Below, piece after piece: positions 21,130 through 32,452 of a stretch of DNA of 64,000 nt. A model generated the notes under the pieces. That model was not told the origin of the DNA. It saw nothing but the letters and a program-made list of their open reading frames with translations, and did not search any database. The position numbers and the translations under genes are program-made. The DNA comes from Protopterus annectens. Taxonomy: Eukaryota; Chordata; Ceratodontiformes; Protopteridae. The stretch's first letter is position 1, and every line of letters begins with the position of its first letter. The stretch is taken from the NCBI RefSeq assembly GCF_019279795.1, contig NC_056727.1:1210094577-1210158576 (forward strand). The letters are read 5' to 3'.

Positions 21130-22050
21130 TCAGCAGTAAATCTTACAGATAACTATCCAATCATCTAGACAGAACCTGAAAGTGGCAAATGTGTTACACT
21201 GATCAACATGCAAGGGGAGTTTGTTCCATAGGAAAATATTTTTTTGGGTGAGGAACCTATCCCTCCAACAAGTCTTGTTTACACTGCAATGTAGTCTGAG
21301 GTCTTCAGAGCAAGTGTTTTAAACAATACCAGTATTTCTGAGGTGGAAAAGTTTTAGTAGGACAGGATCTTTCATACCTCAGAAGGCAAATCAGGCGTCA
21401 AAATGCAGAAGTGGTGCAAGACAGAGAAAAGTGATTGGAGTTTTAATCTGTATGTGTCTGTATATTTGTAGGGAAATTATTGTTTAGATTTTTTTTAGTT
21501 AGAAAACATTGTAGTTTTTCTACTTGAGTAAGAGGTTTGGAGAGGTGCATTCCAAATGGTGTGTTTGAGTCTATAATTGGCCTGATGAGCAAAGAACAGA
21601 AGGGAATTATGACATCTTAGAACATGGAGTGTATACCTTTGGTAATTGACTGGGCAAGATAGAAGGATTTCCTAAGTATAACTGATTTGTGATTTTGAAA
21701 GACAGTTCATTATCAAGAAAGTACCTAAACTTCTAATAATTGTGTTGATCTTCTCAGGGGTTCCATTTATGTATCAATCAGTAAGATAGGCTTGTGTCCC
21801 AAAAGGAAAGTAAAGGCCATCATTGATACAGCAAATGTTGCTTTTGGCAAGCTTCTATTGGAGGATATGAGTGTCCATGGGACAGTCGAAACAGGATGTA
21901 GTCTACAGTTACTGGCAAACATATTTAGCCATACACCTTTAACATCCTCTTTTCAGTAGATGCTGAAAGGGAGGGGAGATGACTTAGGACAGAGCCATGA
22001 TGGACACCATTAGTGAACAGCCTTTTAGATGAGAAAATATGTCCAGTAAC
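21130..22050 (-). mobile_element. CR1-type LINE, old copy (copy H)
   Basis: Minus-strand RT half, much decayed. From 22030 downward it shows a GVHHGSVLSHL segment (for GVPQGSVLGPLLF), then NELSFKI, LGNPSILPSQ (VRKSFYLAQ), the NTPFGMHLSKPL block at about 21560, and the C-terminal RLV...PMEQTP (WRDRFL...WNxLP) region at 21280-21200. No octamer tail is visible. Many stops; clearly older than copies C and D. Confidence 0.6.
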
Positions 22051-22755
22051 CATCATTCTTAACATATGTGTTACTGTATTTTACAGCTGAAATTGGGGTT
22101 AATTCTTTATGACATTTTAGCTACAAAATATTATTCATAATGAGATATTTATGTATCCCACCTCATGTCATTAATTCTATACAACAAAACAGGCATACTT
22201 CTCTTATTACCAAATATTATTTACATATAAAAGAGAAAAAAAGGATCATTCTTGATTTCCTATGAGAATTTACTTAAGGAAGAAAAGTCTTGTACCTGGT
22301 GTTTTCAAATGAGGATGAAGAGAAGACCTATCAATGGGAAGTGGGCAGCCATTTGACATCAGGTAATCACCAAATAGTGTTGTTCATATTCCACTTAACT
22401 ATAAAGTCTGCCTAATTGAAAGTGATGGTGCTAAACCTTAGGAGGGCAAAATATGACCAAAAGAACAAAGTTCAGAAAAACTCCAGTAAATATGTATGAA
22501 ACTAGTGTGGAAGTGCGATAGTGATAATTCAAAAAATGTCCTCACCAACACGAGTCTTTGTGTGAAATATATATACAAATCAAACAGAGAAGGAAACTGT
22601 CACAATCCTTAGAGGAGGCAGCATGAAAAGCAATGGAAATATGCAATGTTTAGGAAGTTTATGAAAATACAGAAATTGTAAGGCAGGAAATAATACCTAT
22701 TAAGAATGATTGAAGCAAAACAGACAAACATTAAGGCAAAGGTACAAAATGGAGG
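22051..22755. other. No gene recognised
   Basis: AT-rich. The last 300 bp may be the 5' part of the LINE that follows, but no motif is clear. Confidence 0.4.
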
Positions 22756-22759
22756 GGAA

Positions 22760-23344
22760 AGAAAGTCAATTCAGTCAGAAAGAGGGAGAAAAGATTCTGT
22801 AGCTGCACAAGGAAACAAATGAAGAAATTGTGAAACAGAATACAGTGGACAGGTGGTGAGAAGAAAGAAGTGGCAAAAAGGTAGAAATGTTAATGAATAT
22901 TTCTCCTTAGTACTCACAAAGTAAGGGAAAGGAGATTTAATTTCAACCAGTAGAAATGCCTCAGACAGGAAGATTGATATCAATCCTTTGACAGAATTAA
23001 GGATTCTGAAACACCTCCAAAGTCTAAAGATGAACAAGGCTATACTCCTTGAGGAAAATTCAGAGCAGAATCTTTACAAAACTGGTAATTACACAGATTA
23101 ATATCTCCAACAACTCAAGGTTTTCTGAAGACTGGAAAAAGACATGTGAATCTCCCTTTACAAGAGTGGGAAGACAACAGTTGCAGAAAGGTAAAAAAAC
23201 TGTAATTTCATTTCTAGGTGGAAAATAAGGAATAACTATGGAATAAACATCTTGAGAATAAACAACACTAGAAACTGCTAGGGCACAGAACCCAAGAAAA
23301 CATGAATTTGTCACAAGAAGATCATGCCAGATACATCTAATATT
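22760..23344 (+). mobile_element. CR1/L2-like LINE, second family: pre-RT part (J, left)
   Basis: Plus strand: LKHLQSLKMNKA (usually LKxLKxxKATGPDG), a segment ending KVF..LEK (for P.DWK), then GNYR-like traces and VTRRSCQIHL (for QHGF.KG.SC.TNLL). The frames are heavily broken. The copy is interrupted right after this by an L1 insertion and resumes at 24366. Confidence 0.5.
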
Positions 23345-24365
23345 ATTCTTTTTTAACCACCTTTATGAAATTATCACTTAAGACATAGGCACGCATACAT
23401 TAATAGAAAAAAAAAAAAAAACATATTAACATTTTTTACTTACATGTATGTTTTCTTACTTTACAACTCTAATTTAGTCCAACACTACATAAATTGCTCA
23501 AGTTCGTCCATTTTCTTAAACCTCATTCCTCCTCCTTCTGAACATTATTCTGCATGCATTGTTCCCACAAATTCCACTTATTTCTATGTAATTTGCTCCT
23601 TCCCTTTTCTAAAGATCCCATTTCCGGTTCCTTTTATCTCTTCTACAATATTCAATACGTGAAATATAGTTTATTTAAATTTTGATTTTTATTTTCTAGT
23701 AATTCATTCTTTGGCAGTCAATAGAATTAAACTTAATAAGGCCTTTTTATGTCTAGGGAGCTCAGATACTGTGTCCAAACTCAAAAGAATAATTTCCTTA
23801 GTTATAGCCATTATCATTCTCAATATTTCTGACAGAGTATTCTGTAGGGAGTTTTTTATCTGCGAGCTCGTTATTCTACTAACAAACATGACCCCACTTA
23901 CCACTTTCTTCCCCATCACACCTCCTGCATTTTCCATCTACCTGAGGAAAAATTTTTTGAAGTCTGAGTATAAAAATACTTATGCAAATGCTTCCAAGCA
24001 AAACTCCTAAACCTTCTGGACTTTGTTGCCAGCCTGGATCCATATATATGTCCCACCATTGATCCCTTGTAAACTTCTTTTCCAGTCTCTCTTCCCAATC
24101 TTTTCTAACCTCCTCTGATTGTTTCTTACAGTTATCATGCAATATTTTTATGCACTACTAATTATCCCCTTTTTCACAGCAGCATTTGTTCTAGATTCAA
24201 TTAAAAACTCTACCATAGCAGATCTTTCACTTAGGACTCCTCTGTCCCGCTGCTCTTATACAACTCTGTTACCGTTCCCTCTCTAGTTATTTGGTTGTGA
24301 TATCTTGAGTCCTTTGTCAGTTTTCTCCAATGCATTCCAGGCCCCTCTTGCCTATTTTCTGTACA
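23345..24365 (-). mobile_element. 5'-truncated L1 LINE (L1-2) nested in LINE J
   Basis: Minus-strand L1 3' end of the same family as L1-1 and L1-3. The plus strand begins with an oligo-T and 'cctttatgaaattatcactt'. At 24142-23879 it encodes the ORF2 C-terminus (KEVYKGSMVGHIYGSRL, SRRFRSFAWKHLHKY and CRRCDGEES, the CxxC pair). It is truncated at about 24365, inside the region homologous to 8465 and 40375 in the other L1s. About 1.0 kb. An A-rich stretch lies at 23406-23421. Confidence 0.8.
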
Positions 24366-24636
24366 TACACTCCACAGGTAGCTGAGTGACAGGTATAGCT
24401 GATTAGACTTTAACAAAGTATTTGACATGGTACCACAGCAGAATAATGAACAAATTAGGCAGACAGAATGGATTCTAAAGTGGGGAAAGTAAAACATTCC
24501 TTAATTCTGGGACACAGAGACAACAGTACTAAATGTAGCTGAAGAGATGGTGCATGTGGGATACCTCAGGAGTCAGTATCTTCAGTATGTGGCTATTGCC
24601 CATGCACAACTCAAAGCTACTTCAATGACACCCAGT

Positions 24637-24640
<4 letters not shown>
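24366..24640 (+). mobile_element. LINE J, RT part (right)
   Basis: Resumes the LINE split by L1-2. LxFNKVFDMVPHSRIMNKL matches LDFSKAFDTVPHSRLLxKL (RT motif A), and a GIPQESV-like segment at about 24555-24580 matches motif B. It ends at the (GT)n tract. This family differs from the octamer-tailed CR1s (VPHSRI rather than IPHSGI). Confidence 0.55.

Positions 24641-24708
<68 letters not shown>
24639..24708. repeat. (GT)n microsatellite
   Basis: About 35 GT units with degenerate GT-rich sequence to about 24750. Confidence 0.95.
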
Positions 24709-24710
<2 letters not shown>

Positions 24711-24959
24711 ATGTATATGTGTTTGTGTGTGTTTGTCTCTAAGTGTGTGTGCTAGGAACTGTAGCAAGGAGTTAGCATAGTTCTTTTCTATAGTTTAAAA
24801 AAAGTGTTGAACGCAGTTTTACAAAGAGTTGTTATGTAAATATATAACATCGCTCTGCTTATCTTGAAGAACTTTTCTTATAAAGTATAAATGAGAGTAA
24901 CTGAAGTGTACCAAGGAGCTATTATAGCTCTTAGTAACAGTTTAGTAAAGTTGCTGGAC

Positions 24960-25228
24960 AAAACAAGGCCCTATTATGTCTATACATAAAGGCTCTTTTT
25001 TTCTTGGCTCCAGACTTTGGGGTGCCAAATGAAAGCATTGTCGAGGGCACAAGCTGACCTTGCTACAGGTCTACATTTTTGTCATATGATATTTTATATG
25101 TTTTTAAGACTGCTTTAATATGTTGTATTGATATTTATTTACTGTACCTATTGGAGTTTTTTTCTACCCAGCTAGGCCTTCCAGTAAAAATGTAAATAAA
25201 TAAATAAATAAATAAAGGAAATAAATAA
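24960..25228 (+). mobile_element. LINE 3' UTR with (AAAT)n tail
   Basis: 'ccagctaggccttccagtaa' followed by a (TAAA)n tail at about 25192-25216 resembles the 3' ends of L2/Rex-type LINEs. It is preceded by a non-coding stretch. Only the tail is recognisable, so the family is uncertain. Confidence 0.4.
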
Positions 25229-25229
25229 T

Positions 25230-25920
25230 GGTGTTGGATGATTGGAACAGCCATCTAGAAGAAATGTATTCACAAACAATGACACTATAGAATAATATAT
25301 GAGGTAGCCATGAAGGGATATTTATAAAAAATGATAAAAAAATTCACCACAGGTTGAGGGTCATCTGTAGTTTATCATATGTATAAGAATAAGGATGGAG
25401 GAGAACAGCAAGTGACCATTACATGCCCTCAAGCTTATGTTTCTTAATGGACATAAGATCAGCTACATATTTCTTCATAGGAACAATGCTTAACATAATG
25501 AAGACTCTTTAACTGTTATAAGTATAAAAGTCTGTTTAGTTCCAACTTAAGCTCTCCCAGTTTTTTATCCTTTTATTTTTTATGCTTTCTGATTGCCCAG
25601 ATACCATTAATTATGCTTCTAGTTGTTTTTGCTTTATTTTTCTTTTTTCTTAATGTGCTAAAGGCAACAGAAGCAATGTACATTTCTTTCACTATAATAA
25701 TGTTCATTGAATTTCAGAAAAGACTGGGTAAAATGTCAGTTTGTATTATTTTCTCTGAAGGACTCCCTGTATAATCCTCTATCGCTGTTTCTTCCTCTAA
25801 TGAAAGTAGTAAGGACAGGACTCACCACAGTATTATGGTTCTGTTTTTAATAATCTCAGCCCTACAGGATCCAAGGAATTGTCAGTATCATGTTTTAACT
25901 TGAATTTTCTTTCATTCTTC
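25230..25920. other. No gene recognised
   Basis: AT-rich non-coding sequence with no repeat ends that I can identify. Confidence 0.5.
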
Positions 25921-25926
25921 TATAGC

Positions 25927-25996
25927 ATACTTACCTGGCAGGGGGAATACCAGGATCAAGAAGGTGGTTTCCCCAGGGTGAGGCTTTTCCATTTTT
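25927..25996 (+). pseudogene. RNU1: U1 snRNA 5' fragment
   Basis: The first 70 nt match the start of vertebrate U1 small nuclear RNA with few differences: atacttacctggcaggggg (the 5' splice-site recognition sequence and start of stem-loop I), 'atcaagaaggtggtttcccc' and 'cagggtgaggcttttccatt'. U1 is normally about 164 nt; the remaining two thirds, including the Sm site and stem-loop IV, is not recognisable downstream. No upstream PSE could be called. It is most simply a 3'-truncated retro-copy. Confidence 0.75.
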
Positions 25997-26273
25997 CATT
26001 CCTCCATATTCCTTCTGTACTGGTAGCTAGTTATGGATACATGATTTACCTGCTATGGGTCACTGGCAGGCTCTTTTCTGCATGATAATTCACCTATAGC
26101 ACTTTGATAATTCCTTCCCCCATGTGTCTGCTGGCTTGCCCTTTGCTGACTGCACTAGGTGTACTACAGTTGTGTTTAAAGCTGCACCAGACTGCAGTAC
26201 TTACTGGGAACTTCCATGTATATCCTGCTTTGCTTTGCAATAGTGGGTGTGTAAGTGTACTTTTCTCAGGCAT

Positions 26274-26592
26274 ACATGTATTTTATAAATCTGCCGCGGT
26301 GGTGCAGCGGTAGCGTTGTTGCCTCACAGCAAGAGGTTCTCCCGATCGATTCTCGGCTGGTGTGCGGGGAGTGCCTTCTGTGTGGAGTCTGCATGTCCTC
26401 CCTGTGGTCGAGTGGCATTCTGAAAGACATGCGTGAATGGACATGCCTTCGTTGAAGGTTGGGTGTCGAGCTGGCAACTCGGCACTGTAAAAACCTACTG
26501 CCAATCATTAGCGGACTGGAGTTCCGCTGTGGCGACCCCTAACCGGGAAAAGCCAAAAGACAAACAACAACAACAACATGTATTTTATAAAT
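26274..26592 (+). mobile_element. tRNA-headed SINE with 17-bp target-site duplication
   Basis: Body at 26291-26575, flanked by perfect direct repeats acatgtattttataaat at 26274-26290 and 26576-26592. The head resembles a tRNA with Pol III promoter boxes: A box tggtgcagcggta at 26300-26312, B box around gatcgattc at 26344-26352. The middle has 'tgtgtggagtctgcatgtcc', like the conserved domain of fish and lobe-finned V-type SINEs. The 3' end reads 'gcgacccctaaccgggaaaa' and a (CAA)n tail at 26560-26575. It was mobilised by a LINE in trans. The intact duplication suggests a young insertion. Confidence 0.85.
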
Positions 26593-26624
26593 ATCTGAAA
26601 AAGGTATAGTTTATTTTATTTTTA

Positions 26625-26860
26625 GACAACACAGTGGTCCAGTTTCTGTCTTACAGCTCAAGAGTTCAGGGGTCAGCCCTGACCCCTGGTTTCTATTTGC
26701 CTCAAGTGCATGTTCTCCCTTCCACCTGGACAGCTTAGATCATCCAGTTCGTATCTCATTAAAAAAACACTGATAGAATGACTGAATAGTCTGTGACTAT
26801 GCTGCACATTTCTGTGACCTGAGTTGCAGGTGAAAAGTGTCCTCCAAAGACCAGGTCACT
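26625..26860 (+). mobile_element. Second, diverged tRNA-headed SINE
   Basis: Begins gacaacacagtggtccag, then 'gtcttacagctcaagagttc' and a B-box-like ggtcagccctgacc, followed by 'gtgcatgttctcccttccac', the same central SINE domain as the element just upstream. It is much more degraded, without a clear tail or duplication. The two lie about 30 bp apart in the same orientation. Confidence 0.5.
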
Positions 26861-27059
26861 TATCTGGAGCTCTAGCAGTATGGCAAAGTGATTCTAGCAG
26901 TTTGATTCCTTCAGTCCGCAGTGCACTAATAAACTGTGGCAGTCATTTAATCAGGCGGTGCTCTCAAGCTGTCCCAGAAAAGAGGCTATTTGCATGCTCA
27001 CTAACATGTAACTGTTGTGATCACCTGTTTCACAGTATGTCATTTTAAAAAGCATTCTA

Positions 27060-28378
27060 GGTCTGTTCAAAAGTCCTGTTTTTCACATGTATATCTCCCT
27101 TCCTCTTGTTTTGTTTTTAGATAACTAGAAATCACTATATAGTTATATCCAAAGTTTGAGAGTTTGCATGCTCTATACGAGATATGTCTTGACTGAAGAA
27201 CAAAGCATGTGTACCCTTTTAAAATAAATTATAAACACACTGTTCTTTATTAGATCAGTTAACTCATTTATAAACTATGCAATTACATCTGGAGAAATTA
27301 TTTTCTTTTTATGCTTATGGTTTCTTTCCTTACCTGGACATTTGTTAACAGAGTAAGACATAATTATCAGATAACTGATCATACTGACATTAATATGCTG
27401 CATATTTTCCACCTCCCATAAAAATGTCTTAACTTCTTAAAAGCTCTGATCTGTCAATCTTTATCATGTCCAATGTCATGCCATTTCGGTTATTCACTAT
27501 CGTCTGTAAAAACTACTATTTATGTCTAATTATATCTTAATTTTACACCAATTAATTTAGTTCAAATTGTTTGCACTATTCTTAAACCACGTCTTTACTA
27601 ACACTCATCCTTAAATGCCTTACAAACCAGTATGAGGTTCCTCACATTTTCTGTATTTCAAGCAAGCCATGGACAGTCATTACAGTGGTATAACATATCT
27701 GTCTATAATCCTTAACCTTTATTCATATGACATTAGCTGCGTTCATATAATGCCTTTCCAGAAACTGCTTAACCTATTGCTGTCTTTTTTCTAGGGAAAA
27801 AAAAAAAGAAAAGAAAACATTTGAGAATGCCAGCATTTTATATGAATACAGTTAAACTGTGGAACTGGCACATATTTTTGTCTAGAGACCACAAATTGTA
27901 AGGTACGTGTATACAAACTTTCAGCTGCTCTGCTGCTATAAACATTCATCTTCTAGGATTTAAACTTGGTAAGCAGTACATGAGCCATCTCAAACTGAGA
28001 AACAGGAGCCCCTAGAATGAGACGTAAACATTTTTACTTAGCGGTTAGTTTATTACTGCTTACACCCCATTTGAGGTAGTAGAACTGTATTAGGTCAGAA
28101 CTATTTTTCTATTCTTTTTTCTGAAATAAAACTTTCTGTTTCTTTTTTGGTTCTGAACTGCATAAATAGCATAAACACATGGATAACCTGGATTGATTGG
28201 TACTGTCTAAACAGGGTGCAAGAAGAAAGGTGAAGCGGATCTCAGTCACTAAATTAAAAGATCTATGATTCACAAACAGAATTATGCTCCTGTCAGTATC
28301 CTGTTCATGGGCTGCAGAATGAAATGTTATAATGTACTGTGCAAAAAGGGATCATGTTACACATTTCCTCACTGCACA
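27060..28378. other. No gene recognised
   Basis: AT-rich non-coding DNA. Short purine run at 27797-27816. No element ends identified. Confidence 0.5.
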
Positions 28379-28630
28379 GAGTGCTGCAGGACTAGGGGTG
28401 CTCTATACAATGGCAATGACATCCTCTGGCAAGGTACGCAGCACTGCAGTATGTCTGCTGCACAGGATGACAGGCATCTTATGACAGGGTACACAACACT
28501 CCAGTGTGTCTGTTGCACAGCAGGACAGTATGCTCTGGCATGGTACACAATACTGCAGCATGTTTGCTGCACAGGAGAACAGCCATCTTGTGGCATGGCG
28601 TACAGCACTGCATCATGCCTGCTGCACAGG
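28379..28630 (+). repeat. 55-bp minisatellite
   Basis: About four units with 54-55-bp spacing. The start pattern ggtac(g/a)cA(g/a)cactgcagt recurs at 28433, 28488, 28542 and 28597, each followed by (t/c)tg(c/t)tgcacagg. An earlier degenerate unit precedes 28433. The 142-codon frame at 28265-28693 arises from this repeat and shows no protein family. Confidence 0.8.
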
Positions 28631-28639
28631 TCAGTAACA

Positions 28640-28888
28640 CCAGGAGTACTTAGACAACAAGACTGTGTAGGTCAAGAGCATGCAGCAGTGTAGCCACTAT
28701 GCTCTACAGGATGGTGTTGCCATAAATGATAGGCAAAGGGCATATAAACAACAGAAAAGTGCACATAACATGCTACTAAACTCCCTGCATATCTACTGCA
28801 ACTTCAGATTCCAATTTCTTAATGTGATTAATGGTCTAAGCACTGTAAAATAAAATAAAATTGTTCAGAGAAGTCAAAGTTCAAAGCT
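28640..28888. other. No gene recognised
   Basis: Short non-coding stretch between the minisatellite and the L2-like LINE. Confidence 0.4.
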
Positions 28889-28889
28889 C

Positions 28890-29640
28890 TGCAATAAAAT
28901 CGTCTGTTATAGATATATGAAGTCAAATGAAACTATATGCAAGGTGGATAACATGACTTTTGAGGAACCCTTTAAAGCTGACCAGCATAGGGGTCTCATC
29001 TGAATACTGGGGCAGAAGGAATGCAGATGTGGTGCTGGAGATGCAAATAAACAAAGGCCAGAGCAGCCATGCAGCATTCTCAGAACATCAAGAAATCATG
29101 ATGAAGCAGAGTACTGGGACCTAGTCAGCTTGTAGGGAAACAGGAGTATCTTTAAATAGGGGTGACTCATTTCATGCAGGGCTAGATACAGTGAAACTAG
29201 AATATTAAAGGTGATATATGACCAGATCAGCAGGCAGTGAAATCTCTACAAAAGGAGTGCAATATATCAGCAACTAGCTGGGCTGCAGAATTCTGAACCA
29301 GATGCAGACAATCTAGCTGTCAGTTAGGTATCCCAAGATAAAAGGAATTGCAATAGTCCAATAAAAAAGTCAAAGCATAATGTACTACCAAGTAGTCCTC
29401 AGGTGGGCGAATGTATTTGATTTGGGTTCTAGTCCTTAGATGATAACTGGAATTTCTGATCATAGCTGACTTCAGGCCCCAAAGTGTCGGTTTGTCATCA
29501 AAGATAATTCCAATGTCTCACAGCTTACTAACAAAAATCAATTCCATCCCTCCTGGGTATCATATAGGGGTTTACGGCCACTTTGAATTCCTCAAGTTGG
29601 AATAAGTTGCCAAGGCCACAATTTCGCATGTATGCCAAGC
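28890..29640 (-). mobile_element. L2-type LINE reverse transcriptase, degraded
   Basis: Minus strand from 29530 downward: LLVSKL.DIGIIFDDKPTLW (for V.NLGVIFD..L.F), SYHLRTRTQIKYIRP, LDYCNSFYLGIP (the L2 hallmark LDYCNALLSGLP), LVQNSAAQLV (VQNAAARLL), then FxFHCI and finally LKGSSKVML (SFKxxLKTHLF). The order matches the second half of an L2 ORF2. The reading frame is broken several times. This gives the window a third major LINE clade besides CR1 and L1. Confidence 0.7.
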
Positions 29641-29848
29641 TTCAGACAATTAGTATACATCTAAGACAAGATGGACTCCAGATAATCTGTGAAACAGTTA
29701 ATAGAGGAAAGAGTTGAGAATGTGCAACACAGGCTGTGTGTTTTGTAGTATATAATACCAGGTAACAGGAACATATATCCACAAGCTGTATGGTGGGACT
29801 ACTCTTTCTGCTTGGTCTCTCACTCATACAACATGCACATACACGTGC

Positions 29849-29861
29849 ACACACACACACA

Positions 29862-29939
<78 letters not shown>
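29849..29939. repeat. (CA)n microsatellite
   Basis: About 45 CA units with one TACA interruption near 29868. Confidence 0.95.
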
Positions 29940-29944
<5 letters not shown>

Positions 29945-29999
29945 TCATCTATATCTATGTGGATGTGTGTTTGTTTTGTGTATTTCAGTAGTGGTGTTT

Positions 30000-31130
30000 A
30001 CAGCTGCAGGGTGCAAGAAGTAAACCACTATATACAGAACCAAGATAACTGGTATGCAGGGTGGGCTGTGCAATTAACAGAAAGTTTACCTATATACAGT
30101 TTATCATTACTCATTCTTGTATACTGCCCCATGTTTGCCTGTCACTAGGGCTTTATAGATCATGATGAATGTCACTCACATGCTTAGGTTTACAGCCTTA
30201 CTGAGATACAGGACAAGACATAAAGCCCACATCAGTTTGTTTGTGCAGCTGCAGTGTAAACATGCACCAACAATAGTGGCAGTAGGTTACAGTGGTCAAC
30301 AACTAGCTTGCATATGTATGTATAAATACAAGTGTACATGGGTATCAGAAAGTCAAAAACATGTATTTGAAATGCTGATCCTTGACCTTACTTTGACAGC
30401 TGGTTTCTCCCTTTCCCCACATGTATGTAACCTTGGAACTGGTGATATATAGAGAGGAAGGTGTGAGGGCAAACCCCTAACAAAACTTATAGCAGAATGT
30501 GGAGAAAGATGAAAAAACAACTGCCCAAGTTAGATCATGTTTCATTGTCCTGATGACATTTAGAACATCAACATCTGACAGACAATCCAAGATAAATTTT
30601 CCCAAACTATATGTGGTGATCAGGTAATTGGGCTATTATTCTTCACAAAAAGAAGCAGGCGTTAGGGCCTATCAGTGGATAAAACTTTCTCAGGCAGCCA
30701 ACCATGCACCCTTTATCCCATAATACATCCATGGTACCGAGCTTTTCTAGGTTTTTATTGCCATGCTTTGCGCTTGACTCTAGAAAATGGCTCCAGGATG
30801 CCTTTTGATGGTAATTAAGCTGTATAACTCTAAATTCAGAGTACCTTTTTTCATTTTTTTTCTAATGATTGTTTCTAGCTTCTGATTTCCCATCTTGTTT
30901 TGGAAGTAAATTCTTAAAGTTTTTACTTAGAATCTTCTTTTCTAGGCCTAAATTCAACCAACCCTCTTTCAAGCACTGTAGCAATTCTCTAAAACAAAAT
31001 AGTAAAAAAAAAAAAAAAAAGTAGAAAGGAGGGTTACATTTTTCAAGCTAGATCTTTGCCTTATTCAATAGCCATCATTCCTTCCTTGCTTCTCTTTTGA
31101 CCCTTTTGGTCATGATGGAAAAGTTGTTTC
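30000..31130. other. No gene recognised
   Basis: Non-coding. A poly-A run lies at 31003-31020. Its last part may be the 5' region of the DIRS-like fossil, but I could not place its edge. Confidence 0.4.
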
Positions 31131-31383
31131 ACTAGTGTGCTGTGGGAAGAAGATTCTTCCCCATGACAGGCACCCCACATGTATGTACTGTGTTGGGGGA
31201 GAAGCATTATATTCAAAAGTGTGACTCTCCAAGATATGAAATGTCATGTTAAATTTCATTTACTCCAACAACCTTTTTTGTTTGCTAAATATTATTCTGA
31301 ACCATCTATTAATTCTGTTTCCACTAGGTAGCATTCCTTTGTACTGGATTCACCATTACATCTGAAAAAAGCAATTATATAAA

Positions 31384-31638
31384 ATGTTGCAAACCAAATC
31401 CACGAGTCAGGTGTCTCCAGTTACTGTTTCTAAATATAAAGATATGGAGGTACTAATGCCAAAAGTCACAGGTAAAGTTGTATGCATGATACCGGAATGT
31501 ATTCAATTGCCTCCTGATTTTGACACAAAGAGTTTAACTGAATATTTTGTTTCCAGGTTGGACATGGATGCTCCTGATGTCCAACTTTTCTTAAGGCATC
31601 CCAATCCAAGAGTACATCCCCTGCATACCCAAAACTAA
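31384..31638 (+). pseudogene. 5' ORF fragment of the DIRS-like fossil
   Basis: An 84-codon frame with PKVTGKVVCMIPECIQLPPD and KSLTEYFVSRLDMDAPDVQL. I do not recognise a named domain. A second copy of its core lies at 18535-18665, so it is repeat-borne. Its position before the RT suggests the first (gag-position) ORF of the element. More remains of the same ORF may extend to about 32660 around the (CA)n tract. Confidence 0.45.
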
Positions 31639-32316
31639 TTATGATAGGTTGGCAGGGGTCCTTCTAAGGTGTTATGAAGGCCTTCTAGAGTCACATCCAC
31701 TATTTCATTTATTGGAGACATGGAGTCCAGGATGACTGTTTTCACCCATTCCCAGGACACCTCAAGTTTATCACTGGTATTTCATTTTTTGGCATCAGTC
31801 CTGAGGATTCTAGATTTGACCCCCTACTGTCATTGATTCCTACATCACAGCCCATGTTGATACAGGCCACTGTTTTGTCACTGTGGGCACCACAGGCATT
31901 GGTAATGACCTACCCCAACTCTGACTCTGCCCTTGATGTCAGTGCTCTTCTGTTTTTATGCTGCTGATGCAGATAATATTCTTGGCACTAATGGCAATGT
32001 GATGACCCACCACTGGACCAGTAATCAAGGAGCTTCAATCCTCACCACTGCCACCAGTGGGGATGTACACTGGGGGGATAGCAGGTACACATACAGTATT
32101 TCCAGATGCAGCTCTCTGCATCAAGTGCAATTTCCCTAAAAAGCACACAGACACCACAGTCAGTCTGGGGCTGGTTTCACCCTCTTTCTATAGATCCCCA
32201 ATAAGACTCCCCCACTTGCACAACTATAGAGTTGAGATCTCAGCTGACTGGCCAAGACAAGACCTCCAGCACCCTCTCTGTCCAACCAGTGCTTTGTGTC
32301 CCTGCTCAAGTACTTG

Positions 32317-32320
<4 letters not shown>

Positions 32321-32363
<43 letters not shown>

Positions 32364-32385
32364 CGCACACACGCACACACACACA

Positions 32386-32447
<62 letters not shown>
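32321..32447. repeat. (CA)n microsatellite
   Basis: About 63 CA units with CG-containing interruptions at 32357-32390. It lies inside the DIRS-like fossil's 5' region. Confidence 0.95.

Positions 32448-32452
<5 letters not shown>

Noticed and set aside
26291-26360. A functional tRNA gene
   Set aside because: A and B boxes are present, but no cloverleaf closes, and the unit is the head of a SINE with its own target-site duplication.
28433-28632. CRISPR-like array
   Set aside because: Units are tandem without unique spacers, in a clearly eukaryotic transposon-rich context.
29642-30023. Long Thr-His or Cys-Val open frames over CA/GT tracts (also at 24547, 32160-32664, 49653-49988)
   Set aside because: Translated microsatellites with no flanking protein homology, unlike the tract inside the Harbinger transposases.
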